NCBI GenBank assembly: GCA_032353305.1 | Contig: JAUCNG010422798.1 | Coordinates: 1-10,060 of the forward strand | Direction: 5' to 3' | DNA from: Cephalothrix spiralis | Taxonomy: Eukaryota; Nemertea; Palaeonemertea; Archinemertea; Cephalotrichidae | Length of the DNA: 10,060 nucleotides | Part shown: positions 1 to 8,280 of the stretch, in pieces | How the letters are laid out: the number at the start of each line of letters is the position of its first letter | Position numbering within the stretch: the stretch's first letter is position 1 | Position numbers and translations under genes: made by a program | Notes under the pieces: model-generated | Told to the model about the DNA's origin: nothing | The model's database searches: none | The model's input: the letters and a program-made list of their open reading frames with translations, nothing else

Positions 1-3000
1 GATAACCATGCCAAGACTGTTTTCTTTATAGTCTTGTCTTGCGATGACAGAAAATCCATCTACTTTTATAGCGACATTATTAATCACTGCAGAGAGTTTA
101 GACTCAGCAACACAAATTAAGTCAGCATTTTTCAGATTTTTGTCATGGTTTAAATCACTTAAATGATTGCAATGCAAAAGTCCATTAATATTAATGTAAA
201 CAAGTTTTACATCTTCAGGATTGTTGTCCGGAGATGAGAAAACTGGATCATCTAAAGTCGGTTTATAGAAGGTGTATTTGGAATGTTCATTTAATCTTGC
301 AATTTCTTTTATCACGAGTTGATTTGTTTTGATCCAGGATTTATCAAATGCTTTGAAGTAGAGGTTATTTAACTTCTTTACTCGAGTTGCTGCCACATAG
401 AAACTGCCTGCTGGTACCGGAAACTTTCTTTTATTCGGAGATGCGGTAAAGTCTACAATAACTTCTTCTACAGTTAAGCCTTGGGCTTTATGGCAAGTGA
501 CAGCATATGCTAGCACCAGGGGATATTGGAAACGGTTAATACGAATAGAATTTTTGCCTGGCAGTTTAAAGCTTATACTTTGCTTTTCAATGGGAACTGC
601 GCCATCGTGTAATGTAATGTTGTTGTGAGTTCTTTTGAATTTAGCTATGGTTTTCTTTCCCACTTTAATATTTCCCACTTTTTTTGGAAATTTAATCCAT
701 ATGACGGTCTTATCAATATGGACAACGTATCTACGTATTCCATTGGTTAATCCATCTGGTTTATTAACGTTGACTGTCAACATAATAGGGCAATCTTTCT
801 TTATACTCAGTTCAGTTGGGAGGCCACCAGTTTGAGTGTATGACAGATCTAATAAAAACTGTTTGTCAATGTCACAGTGAGATACATTCACAAATTTATC
901 AGTGGCAGTGAAAGTTATGCATTGACCCGGTAAGAGGGTGTTAATTTTGTTGAGATTAATTTGAGCACGGGTACTGTTATTAGTAACAAGAATGACAAGT
1001 TTTAAAGTTTTAAATGGTTCATTGTTATTTTCACTATTACAAGGTAAAATCCGTTCTCTTAGCTTCTGTTCATCATTTTCGTTCAGGGAATTTGTTCCAA
1101 TTCGATCACAGAGTTCAGAAAACGGAGGATCTTCGAGAGATCTCATCTTTTGTTTCAGTTCGTACATTTTAAAATTTTGGATCCAAATATTAGGAGCGGT
1201 AAAATTGGCTCGTCCAGGAATTTGAGGGTGTTGAAAGATCCATCGATCTTTCACAGGAGGAAGCTGTAGAAAATCGCCTGTGCATATTACGGATTTACTT
1301 GAAAATGGATAGTCTGATATTCCAAGAATATTTTGGCACTGTGTATGGATCTGGTGAAATTTTCGGGAGCCCACCATGGAAATTTCATCAATGACGATGC
1401 AATGGAGTTGATTGAATTGATGAGAAGATGTTGCAGTATTAGAAAACACCTGGAAGGATTCATCATCTCTACGTGCAATTTTAAGGCCGCTTTCTATGGT
1501 TTGTCCATCGATAAGTTGTGCAGCAGTAGCTGTTGGAGAGAGGACAAGAACTGAAGGCCTCTCGAGGTCATCTCCGGATTGCATGAATATAAGTTTCATT
1601 GCTGCAATGAGTGTCTTGATAAGATAAGTTTTTCCAGTTCCTGGTTTCCCTCCAATATATAAATACAAAGGATTATGGAAATCATGTGCTGATAGACGTT
1701 CTATAACATCATCAAAAATTTTCCTTTGCTCACAATTTAGGCTTCGAACCATTTCACAAATGGCTTGTGATGTAGGTATGTCACAGGTGCTTTTTTCTTT
1801 GTTATTGTTTGATGATTTTATAAAGTTCTTAATATCCGATTCAGATGTCGTTTCATGGTCAGGTAGAGAATCGATATTTTCCAAATCATCGTCGTCTTCT
1901 TCAGGAATTTCTTCATAATTACTAATAATAGTATCTATGTTTACCAGTAAATCCCGATGTGGTTCAAATTCGTTGCGTATTTTTTCAATTATTGATGATT
2001 TAACTTCATATAGTTCACCAATAGAAGTGTAATTAGAATTCTCATGGATTTCTGCCAATTCGTTTCGGAATGGTAGAAAGAGAAGTAACAGTCCACGTTT
2101 ATAGTTTTCCTGGTTGTGAGCGTCGAGGTAATATCGCAAAACAGCGTGGCGTTTCCTTTTTCGAATCCGATGGTTACTATTTTTGAGAAATAGTGGTATT
2201 TCAATACTGTTATCATTTTCGTCATCATCAATGGTGAAGATTTCATTAGCTGCATTTGATTTCTTTGATTGGTATACCAAATCATAGTCTCTTGCGAATT
2301 CAGCAAGAGAAATATGTTCAATAGAGTCTGGCCTATTAGCATAGTGATCGTGGATGCTGTTAAAAAATGGATCTTCGTTGTCATTCATTTCATTAATATC
2401 TGGTCGTATTAATCCATCTCTTTTGTCTGGTTCGTTTAAATCCACGTATTTATTTGTTCTCGTGCTGTAGCACATCTGTAGTCCAAGCATTCGATATATT
2501 GCTTCAGGCCTTGAAACTTCACGAGCATGGTCTAATGCTTTCGCAAACTGTTTAAGTTTAGCATCAGGGTTTTGACCGAACGTTTGGGAGTCTGCCTCTA
2601 TTTCTCTTAGTAAACGACTCATTCCGCTTTCTCCTTTGGTTAGATAGCCAAGAATATAGGCCACGCAGGCATACTCATCAAGAATAAAGGAAATGTCCAT
2701 ATTAGCTTGGTGGGCACTAAGGATGTTCTTATTATAGTTATTGGTAAAGATGTCACGACAGTTACGCTTTAGAAATACCTCCGAGCGTTTTCCTTTTGTC
2801 GAAACTGAAGAAGAAATTGCATCGAAATATTCTTTTTCAGATAAAGCAAGTTCCTTTAAGAATTGGGTAAAAGACAAGGAAAATAATTTTTCCATTTCAT
2901 TAGTTCTTTCCTGGTTAATTGAGAACGTTTGACGTAAGATATATTTTTTTATCTTTTTATAATTCTTTTTCATTATTGCAATTTCATTTTCATCAGCATT

Positions 3001-6000
3001 AGTTGGTGTTTTCAAGATTTTGGTTTCTGGCATGGGGAATTTGGGAAAATGAAAGCGACAGCTTTCCAATGTTAATTCTTGACCTAATTTTTGACCATCA
3101 CTTTTCCCATGTCCTTCACTGGGTTTGATAATGATATGAGATTTCTTTTTACCCTTTTTGCACGTAAATGTATGTCTATGAGTCTGAAAGAAGTTGACAT
3201 CACTATAGAGAGGATCTTGAAGAGAGGTTGGTATTTGTCCACTGATGATTGTGTCGATAAAATCGGAGCAGGTAATGGCAGATTCCTCAGATTCGTCATA
3301 AATTGGGGCTGACTGTCCATGTTTATCCTTGAGCCAAATAATTGAATGCACATGGGGTGCGCCTCGAAGTTGAAATTCGATCCTAAAGAAATAATCTTCG
3401 GCGTGATACTGTCCAAGAATATTAGTCTTGGATATAGATTTAAAAATAGTACGAATTCTGCTGTCGAAATGCTTCACAGTATCTACCATATTTCTAGATA
3501 TCAATTTATGAATTTGAGGATTAGACATTTCTTTGATTTCATCAGTTGACACATCACGATGATCTTCTTTGCGAATCAGCATTTTGATTAGTTGAGACCA
3601 ATGGGTTTCGGCAGCACTTAGAGTCATGAAGATATTAGGTGGTCCGAGTTGTTTAATCATAGACAATACCTTATTCTTTGCAGCCTGGAAGTATGGACTT
3701 GTGCCACGAATAGCTTTAAAAGCTGAATATCCGGCATCATGCCTTAGAATGTCGGATTTATTGGCAGATTGCAAAAAACTAGCAGTATATGTTTTTTTTT
3801 TTTTTGATTTTCTGAAGAAAGTTGACATTGATCTTTTAATTTCTAATGTCTCTTTGATAACGTAGAGAAAGAATAGATAAGTTGTATCGTCACGAAATCT
3901 GGTATCTATTCCAAGAATGCGTTGCTTGACATAATTCGAGAAAGTTACTCCTTTTTCACGGTACGTTGATAAATATCCACCTTTTCCAGTTGGAAATAGA
4001 TGGGGGAAAGCTTTTTCCTCTAAATATTGAGCTGTTTCCCAGTAGACAAATTGTCCTGCAGAACCTGGAGCAAGTGTAATCTTTTCCTGTTTTCGCGATG
4101 TTTTTTTAGTCTTAGATGGAGTAGATTGACGCGTTTCTTTAGGCTTATTGTTACGATCGTGCTGTTCTTGTTCAATAATTGCATTAGCTAATACTTGACT
4201 AATCAGTGTATCTTTATCATCTTTTGTAAATGGGTCAATAATGGTATCATCCGTTATTTCAGTAAGATATTCTGGTAGATCATAGTCTTTGTGGCCATCA
4301 AGGAGAATATGAGTTGGATCGCCATTAGGTTTGCTACTTTCATGATCGAGATTCTCATTGCAAGTATCAAGACTGTCAAGAGAAATATCATCAGGGATGT
4401 CTGCATGCATATCAATATCATCAGGGATGTCTGCATGCATATCACCAGGAGTCTCACCATCTGTAGGAAGAATTTGTGCATCTTTCCAATCATCCTGTTT
4501 TTGGACATCGTGAGAAACTGAATCTACGAAGTTTTGTAAACGCTGCTCATCAAATTCAATGTCATTGTATAAATGATTAGTTTGCTTAAGGTAAGCAAAA
4601 TATTTTAACACTTTATCACGGTCAATGACTTCTTCAATAAAAGATCCTTTGTACTCAGGTTTTCTTTTCAGGGATATTGGAATCAAATTCTGTTGGATAG
4701 GAAGTAATGTGTCAATTGTTCCTTTAACATCTGCCTCAACACATATTAGAGGTCCTATTATTTTCAGTTCGCTTGATCGCGGAATATGAGCTGTCCTTTG
4801 AAATGGATCAACTAATTTTAATAAGAATGCTTCTAATTTGTTCAGTTTATTTTGTTCACTTTGGAACTCATCAGGTAAATTTGGTTGTAAAAATTTGAAC
4901 GTTTTTTCGTTTGAATTTGGAATCTTTCCGGAGTTCATTTGGCGTTTACAATACTTGCACAAATAGTATTCACCGTCAAATGATTTGGTAACAGGTCCAT
5001 GGTTTGGATCATCATTTAAGAGCAAGAGGTCAATTGTAGATGCCTTAATCGACTGCTTTATAATACCATGTTTAGAAAGTTTTTGAACCGCACTTTTTGA
5101 TTTATACTGCAAGTCACTTACACAGATGAAACTGTTATTAGTGATCTCTTTGATCTGATTTTGCAGGGTTTGTAGTGGATCTTTTGCAGAATTAACCTTT
5201 GTGTTTTTGTTAGCATGATACACCTTTCGTTTTTTCCTGTTCCTGGATTCCTGTTCATTACTGGTTTCATTTTTACGACTCGAACGATGTTTCAGCTTAT
5301 CTTTAGTGTTCCTGGATTTCTGTTCATTACTGGTTTCATTTTTACGACTCGAACGATGTTTCAGCTTATCTTTAGTGTTCCTGGATTCCTGTTCATTACT
5401 GGTTTCATTTTTACGAATCGAGCGATGTTTCAGCTTATCTTTAGTGTTTCTGGCAACACGGACATCAATGGTTTCATTCTGACGAATGAAACGTTGTCTG
5501 AGATTCTTTTTATTGTTTCTGGCAACACGGACATCAAGGCTTTCATTTTTACGAATTAAATGTTTTCTCAGTTTCTCCTTATTTCTTACATAAAATTGCC
5601 CATCGTCTTTATTTGATAAGGACTGGTTCAAGGGTATATTTGTAGCTGTTTCAGTTTCTGTGGAATCAACTCTGCACACGACATCGAAATGTACCTGATC
5701 TGTATGATATAAATATATTCCTTTGCCAGTATTAACGGCCTTATTCATTTGATTGGCATTATATCTATTCCATTTCCAATTACCAGGTGTCATTTGTTGA
5801 TAAACAAATATGTCTGTTTGGAGTAAACCAGCAGCTGCAAAAATATCACAGTCTTTTGCCCATGTTTTGCATTTGGATAAATCCTCTAAATGAGATGCCA
5901 GAGGTCCATCAATTAGAGAAGCTATCTTATCTGGTATTGTATTTAGCTCGTATAGCCAGAGACGCAGTCTAATTTCTCGGTGATGCTTCTCGGATCCAAA

Positions 6001-6306
6001 TATTAGATAACTTAAGGCACGAAAAAAACAATTGCCATCTCCAGAAATATTGTACTTTGTCACATTCCCTGTTAGATTTAATCCATGTCCGGCATAATTA
6101 AGAGGTGTAACCTCTGTTGAAGAAGGAAATGTCAACAATTTTGATAAGTATGTTTGACAATTAAGATCTGGGGGATTGAAGAAATAGTTCGCATGATCAG
6201 GAGGAACATGAATCAAAACCGATGACGTGTCACTACTAGATTTGGAATTGTTCTTTGGTTTTTTGGAAGACGATAAATTAGATGTAAATTTTCTTCGTTT
6301 CGGCAT
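1..6306 (-). CDS. Helentron-type transposase: OTU protease, HUH Rep, PIF1 helicase and EEP endonuclease (3' end beyond window)
   Basis: This multidomain protein should cut, unwind and transfer its own element by rolling-circle-like transposition in the nucleus. All 2102 codons are open. The start is the first ATG after an upstream in-frame stop (6355-6357), just behind a splice acceptor. The N-terminus is basic (PKRRK, NLS-like). An OTU protease spans about residues 85-215 (DGNC motif with C93; VHFD with H206). Basic 23-residue repeats fill 241-355. A DUF6570-like region near 445-560 has C450-x2-C453. Helitron_like_N covers about 745-1000, with LFPTGKGG and the HUH pair H985/H987 in RGAPHVH; tyrosines Y1217 and Y1221 lie in AYILGYLTK. 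The PIF1 helicase has GGKPGTGKT (K1559), DEISM (D1640), GDFLQLPP (1677-1684), TCHKAQGLT and YVAATR (R1975). An EEP domain begins near 2033 (YININGL, N2039; AESKL, E2068) and is cut by the window edge. No motif is degraded, so the gene looks functional and young. Confidence 0.95.
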   Translation of the reverse strand, partial: MPKRRKFTSNLSSSKKPKNNSKSSSDTSSVLIHVPPDHANYFFNPPDLNCQTYLSKLLTFPSSTEVTPLNYAGHGLNLTGNVTKYNISGDGNCFFRALSYLIFGSEKHHREIRLRLWLYELNTIPDKIASLIDGPLASHLEDLSKCKTWAKDCDIFAAAGLLQTDIFVYQQMTPGNWKWNRYNANQMNKAVNTGKGIYLYHTDQVHFDVVCRVDSTETETATNIPLNQSLSNKDDGQFYVRNKEKLRKHLIRKNESLDVRVARNNKKNLRQRFIRQNETIDVRVARNTKDKLKHRSIRKNETSNEQESRNTKDKLKHRSSRKNETSNEQKSRNTKDKLKHRSSRKNETSNEQESRNRKKRKVYHANKNTKVNSAKDPLQTLQNQIKEITNNSFICVSDLQYKSKSAVQKLSKHGIIKQSIKASTIDLLLLNDDPNHGPVTKSFDGEYYLCKYCKRQMNSGKIPNSNEKTFKFLQPNLPDEFQSEQNKLNKLEAFLLKLVDPFQRTAHIPRSSELKIIGPLICVEADVKGTIDTLLPIQQNLIPISLKRKPEYKGSFIEEVIDRDKVLKYFAYLKQTNHLYNDIEFDEQRLQNFVDSVSHDVQKQDDWKDAQILPTDGETPGDMHADIPDDIDMHADIPDDISLDSLDTCNENLDHESSKPNGDPTHILLDGHKDYDLPEYLTEITDDTIIDPFTKDDKDTLISQVLANAIIEQEQHDRNNKPKETRQSTPSKTKKTSRKQEKITLAPGSAGQFVYWETAQYLEEKAFPHLFPTGKGGYLSTYREKGVTFSNYVKQRILGIDTRFRDDTTYLFFLYVIKETLEIKRSMSTFFRKSKKKKTYTASFLQSANKSDILRHDAGYSAFKAIRGTSPYFQAAKNKVLSMIKQLGPPNIFMTLSAAETHWSQLIKMLIRKEDHRDVSTDEIKEMSNPQIHKLISRNMVDTVKHFDSRIRTIFKSISKTNILGQYHAEDYFFRIEFQLRGAPHVHSIIWLKDKHGQSAPIYDESEESAITCSDFIDTIISGQIPTSLQDPLYSDVNFFQTHRHTFTCKKGKKKSHIIIKPSEGHGKSDGQKLGQELTLESCRFHFPKFPMPETKILKTPTNADENEIAIMKKNYKKIKKYILRQTFSINQERTNEMEKLFSLSFTQFLKELALSEKEYFDAISSSVSTKGKRSEVFLKRNCRDIFTNNYNKNILSAHQANMDISFILDEYACVAYILGYLTKGESGMSRLLREIEADSQTFGQNPDAKLKQFAKALDHAREVSRPEAIYRMLGLQMCYSTRTNKYVDLNEPDKRDGLIRPDINEMNDNEDPFFNSIHDHYANRPDSIEHISLAEFARDYDLVYQSKKSNAANEIFTIDDDENDNSIEIPLFLKNSNHRIRKRKRHAVLRYYLDAHNQENYKRGLLLLFLPFRNELAEIHENSNYTSIGELYEVKSSIIEKIRNEFEPHRDLLVNIDTIISNYEEIPEEDDDDLENIDSLPDHETTSESDIKNFIKSSNNNKEKSTCDIPTSQAICEMVRSLNCEQRKIFDDVIERLSAHDFHNPLYLYIGGKPGTGKTYLIKTLIAAMKLIFMQSGDDLERPSVLVLSPTATAAQLIDGQTIESGLKIARRDDESFQVFSNTATSSHQFNQLHCIVIDEISMVGSRKFHQIHTQCQNILGISDYPFSSKSVICTGDFLQLPPVKDRWIFQHPQIPGRANFTAPNIWIQNFKMYELKQKMRSLEDPPFSELCDRIGTNSLNENDEQKLRERILPCNSENNNEPFKTLKLVILVTNNSTRAQINLNKINTLLPGQCITFTATDKFVNVSHCDIDKQFLLDLSYTQTGGLPTELSIKKDCPIMLTVNVNKPDGLTNGIRRYVVHIDKTVIWIKFPKKVGNIKVGKKTIAKFKRTHNNITLHDGAVPIEKQSISFKLPGKNSIRINRFQYPLVLAYAVTCHKAQGLTVEEVIVDFTASPNKRKFPVPAGSFYVAATRVKKLNNLYFKAFDKSWIKTNQLVIKEIARLNEHSKYTFYKPTLDDPVFSSPDNNPEDVKLVYININGLLHCNHLSDLNHDKNLKNADLICVAESKLSAVINNVAIKVDGFSVIARQDYKENSLGMVI
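3792..3805 (-). repeat. A14 homopolymer within the transposase coding strand
   Basis: Fourteen consecutive T on the plus strand read as A14 in the message and encode four lysines (residues 835-838) inside the Helitron_like_N region. The frame is intact on both sides. Long A runs are prone to polymerase slippage, so indel alleles, slippage products or assembly length errors are possible here. Confidence 0.85.
4387..4446 (-). repeat. In-frame 30-bp tandem duplication in the acidic linker
   Basis: Two 30-bp copies (4387-4416 and 4417-4446) are identical except at the end of the second. They encode two ten-residue units built on DMHADIPDDI at about residues 621-640. The surrounding 590-690 region is acidic and looks like a disordered linker between the DUF6570-like region and the Rep domain. 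Confidence 0.9.
5242..5586 (-). repeat. Five in-frame 69-bp tandem repeats (23 residues each) in the transposase
   Basis: Units lie at 5242-5310, 5311-5379, 5380-5448, 5449-5517 and 5518-5586. The first three are nearly identical; the last two are more diverged but clearly aligned. Each encodes a basic, polar unit of 23 residues containing KDKLKHR and RKNET in the best-conserved copies. They occupy about residues 241-355, just after the OTU domain and before the DUF6570-like region. The composition suggests a flexible, possibly nucleic-acid-binding linker (inference). Because 69 is a multiple of three, copy number can change without breaking the frame, and the opposite strand is also open here by the same arithmetic. 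Confidence 0.9.
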
Positions 6307-6310
6307 GTTA

Positions 6311-6335
6311 TCTGAAAGAAAGGATATAGTTGTAA
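6311..6335 (-). promoter_or_regulatory. 3' splice site just upstream of the transposase start codon
   Basis: On the minus strand a pyrimidine-rich tract, CCTTTCTTTCAG, ends at 6312 and is followed by ATAAC and the start ATG at 6306-6304. A possible branch site (CTTACAAC) lies about 20 bases upstream of the AG. This matches a metazoan acceptor well and suggests that the transposase is translated from a message with a spliced leader exon. Confidence 0.65.
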
Positions 6336-6476
6336 GAAAAAATAGATTACAGTATTAAAAGGGAATGGTATTTCAGATTGAATGACACATAATTTAGTGA
6401 CACACGAGTGCTGAGAAAAACGAATGCAGGAATTTGTCAAGGAAGCGCGGTAAGAAAAGAAATATATGTCCGTAAT

Positions 6477-6584
6477 ACATTTGTCTGTAAAGCCTTAAAC
6501 TTAGAAATTTCAAAGTTCCAGTTCTGTTACATTTGTCTGTAAAGCCTTAAACTTAGAAATTTCAAAGTTCCAGTTCTGTTACAT
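6477..6584. repeat. Perfect 52-bp tandem duplication
   Basis: Units 6477-6528 and 6529-6580 are identical, followed by the first four bases (ACAT) of a third. The repeat lies about 170 bp upstream of the transposase ATG on the element's coding strand, probably inside the leader intron or the 5' region. The absence of any mismatch implies a recent duplication or ongoing homogenisation. Confidence 0.95.
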
Positions 6585-7338
6585 AAGAGTTATAAACTAA
6601 GTATGGGGTTAAGACTGAAAGGGACTAAAAGGATTCGCAACATTCCAGTGTAAGGCACTATATCCGATCTACGTAACCGTAACGGGTTTATTTTGTGAGA
6701 CTTAAAATAGTCGGACGGATTATCCGTGTACTGAATGAGGTTATAGTTGAGTCAGGTGATGGTGTTTTCGATTTTAAATATCAGCGCGAATCGGCTACCG
6801 ACGTTCAGCCTTGGTATAGACGACACGTTCAAGGAATAACATGTCAAAATATGATACGAAATAGGGGATATAGATTTGACAATAACATAGAATTGAAATG
6901 TAGAAAAATAACAATGAAATAAATTGAATACAGTTTTAGTAAATTGTTAGTGCAAAAGGATATGATGTTATAGATTTTCGTGGATTTTCGTGGAAAGAAA
7001 TAAGAATGTGTATTCAATATTTAAGTTTTTAAAATTGTAAATTATGTAAAAATCAATATCATCATCCAAAAAATTGTTGACTTACTTGTTATGATTAAGT
7101 TGATTTATGAATCTGGAAAATGCGAACACTTTATTAATTCATATAAAACAGGTACAGAATAATACATCGATGAAAAGGTAAGTGAAACCCATGGAAACGG
7201 GAATTTTTTTTTTATTATTTCAGATCATGTTTAAGTTACATTGAAAAGTCCTTTTTTTCATTTGAATATATATATATGTATATGTGTTGTGGGATGCCGT
7301 GCCGTTGTATAATATCAGATGACTTGAAAATTGACCTT
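6585..7338. other. Non-coding AT-rich stretch upstream of the transposase
   Basis: I see no convincing gene here. It contains a 10-bp direct duplication of GATTTTCGTG (6973-6992), a T11 run (7205-7215), a short TA-type microsatellite near 7266-7283 and the candidate leader-intron donor near 7085. A 75-codon plus-strand frame at 6695-6922 has no recognisable motif and is probably chance. Confidence 0.6.
7080..7088 (-). promoter_or_regulatory. Candidate 5' splice site for the transposase leader intron
   Basis: The minus strand reads CAA followed by GTAAGT, with the intron starting at 7085. Paired with the acceptor at 6312 it would give an intron of about 770 bp that removes the 52-bp duplication. 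GTAAGT matches the donor consensus, but no transcript supports the pairing and other donors are possible. Confidence 0.3.
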
Positions 7339-7430
7339 GACATGATGAAAAAATAGTATGAACATGATGAAAAAGAGCCTGAACATGGAAGAACATGATG
7401 ACAAAATAGCAGGAACATGATGATCTGAAT
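7339..7430. repeat. Imperfect ~21-bp tandem repeat (GAACATGATGAAAAA core)
   Basis: Units start at about 7339, 7360, 7381 (a 10-bp partial), 7391 and 7413. Each begins with G(A)ACATG; four continue with ATGA(A/C/T) and an A-rich tail. Scattered AACATGA words recur to the right as far as about 8520, so this may be the densest part of an older, dispersed simple array. Confidence 0.75.
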
Positions 7431-7499
7431 ACATATACATAATACAAATACACATATTCAAAAGAAAGAAGTTGGCCTTTCAATGTGACCTAAATGTGA

Positions 7500-7845
7500 T
7501 TATAACAAATTATACAATTTCTATAAGTACAAAGTACAAAATACAAATGTACTGTTAATAAGAGAATAAAATACTGTTTAAGTTATGAGAAAATACTGTT
7601 TAAAGTATGATTATAACATTATACAATTTGTATAAATTATACGGAATAAAAAATACTGTTAATTACATGATACAATTTGTATAAATTATACGGAATAAGA
7701 AATACTGTTAATTACATAGTAAAATACTGTTTTAAAAGTATGAGAAAATACTGTTCAAAGTATGATTACAACATTATATACAATTTATATATTTTTACAA
7801 TTTATATAAAGTATAGAAAAGACAAAATACTGTTAATTAGATAAT
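7500..7845. repeat. AT-rich repeat block with seven AAATACTGTT decamers
   Basis: The decamer AAATACTGTT occurs exactly at 7569, 7591, 7651, 7700, 7722, 7746 and 7825. Two 49-bp tandem copies (7622-7670, 7671-7719) differ by only a few bases and contain the near-palindrome ATACAATTTGTAT. A larger block at about 7569-7630 recurs at 7722-7790, an offset of 153 bp. The block directly follows the stop codon of the small coiled-coil ORF, so it would form its 3' UTR, or it may be a cis-acting array of the element (inference). Confidence 0.85.
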
Positions 7846-8280
7846 TTAATCCGACATTTCTTCTTCTTCTTCCGCAGCAGCACTAAATAACTGTGATTCG
7901 TCTAATTGAAGATCCTGTATTTCGGCGGTAAGTCGAGTATTGGATGCAGTCAGTTGAGTATTGGAGGCAGTCAGTTGAGTATTGGAGGCAGTCAGTTCAG
8001 TGTTTGTGAATCTGAGATGTTGAATCTCTGCATTTTGTTTCAGTAGTTCACTTTGAACAGTCTTATTTCTATCGGAGAGTACTTTAAATTGACACTGGAG
8101 ATGCCCGTGTCGGGCATTGATCAAACGAATAGCTCTGTTCATGGCATCCTCGGCCGTCTTGGGGTCGCCTTGCAGAGTGGAGCACAATGAGCTCCTCATT
8201 ACATCAATCAAGTCCGTAAAATTAGTTTTTGTCTGCATTGAGTTTATTATTTCTTGCATCTTCTTAGCGGAGTCAGCCAT
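7846..8280 (-). CDS. Small coiled-coil protein with leucine-zipper-like heptads; putative element accessory ORF
   Basis: I do not recognise a family. From the ATG at 8280 the product is 144 residues. The first ~80 residues look helical and mixed-charge (begins MADSAKKMQEIINSM). Residues about 82-130 form a coiled coil with repeated TQLTASN heptads that place Leu at d and Asn at a, a pattern typical of parallel dimeric zippers. The tail is acidic (AAAEEEEE). The frame continues upstream to an ATG at 8526, but that extension is Phe/Leu/His-rich and overlaps degenerate DNA repeats, so I prefer 8280; a weak acceptor (TTTCTTTCAAG) lies two bases before it. The ORF is on the transposase strand, 1.5 kb upstream of it, so it may be an accessory gene of the element (inference). 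It could also be a captured host fragment or a chance frame extended by the repeat. Confidence 0.55.
   Translation of the reverse strand: MADSAKKMQEIINSMQTKTNFTDLIDVMRSSLCSTLQGDPKTAEDAMNRAIRLINARHGHLQCQFKVLSDRNKTVQSELLKQNAEIQHLRFTNTELTASNTQLTASNTQLTASNTRLTAEIQDLQLDESQLFSAAAEEEEEMSD
7927..8010 (-). repeat. 21-bp tandem repeat encoding the heptad array
   Basis: Four units lie at 7927-7947, 7948-7968, 7969-7989 and 7990-8010. The two central copies are identical; the outer two are diverged. Each unit encodes one heptad of the coiled coil, so DNA-level expansion adds exactly one heptad without disturbing the a/d register. Confidence 0.9.

Noticed and set aside
1-208. EEP domain as evidence for a non-LTR retrotransposon
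   Set aside because: The domain is continuous with the PIF1 helicase in one frame, and no reverse transcriptase is visible in the window; a Helentron explains it better.
635-4521. Several plus- and minus-strand frames of 60-131 codons
   Set aside because: All overlap the continuous 2102-codon transposase frame in other frames and show no domain of their own.
5215-5559. Plus-strand 114-codon frame with repeated FIFTTRTMFQLIFSVPG-like units
   Set aside because: It is the antisense of the 69-bp in-frame minisatellite of the transposase and is open only because the repeat length is a multiple of three.
6695-6922. Plus-strand 75-codon frame upstream of the transposase
   Set aside because: No motif, no supporting context, and it lies in AT-rich sequence probably removed as leader intron.
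7178-7223. Plus-strand GTAAGTG donor and TTTCAG acceptor forming a tiny intron
   Set aside because: 46 bp would be unusually short for an animal intron and no coding sequence flanks it on the plus strand.
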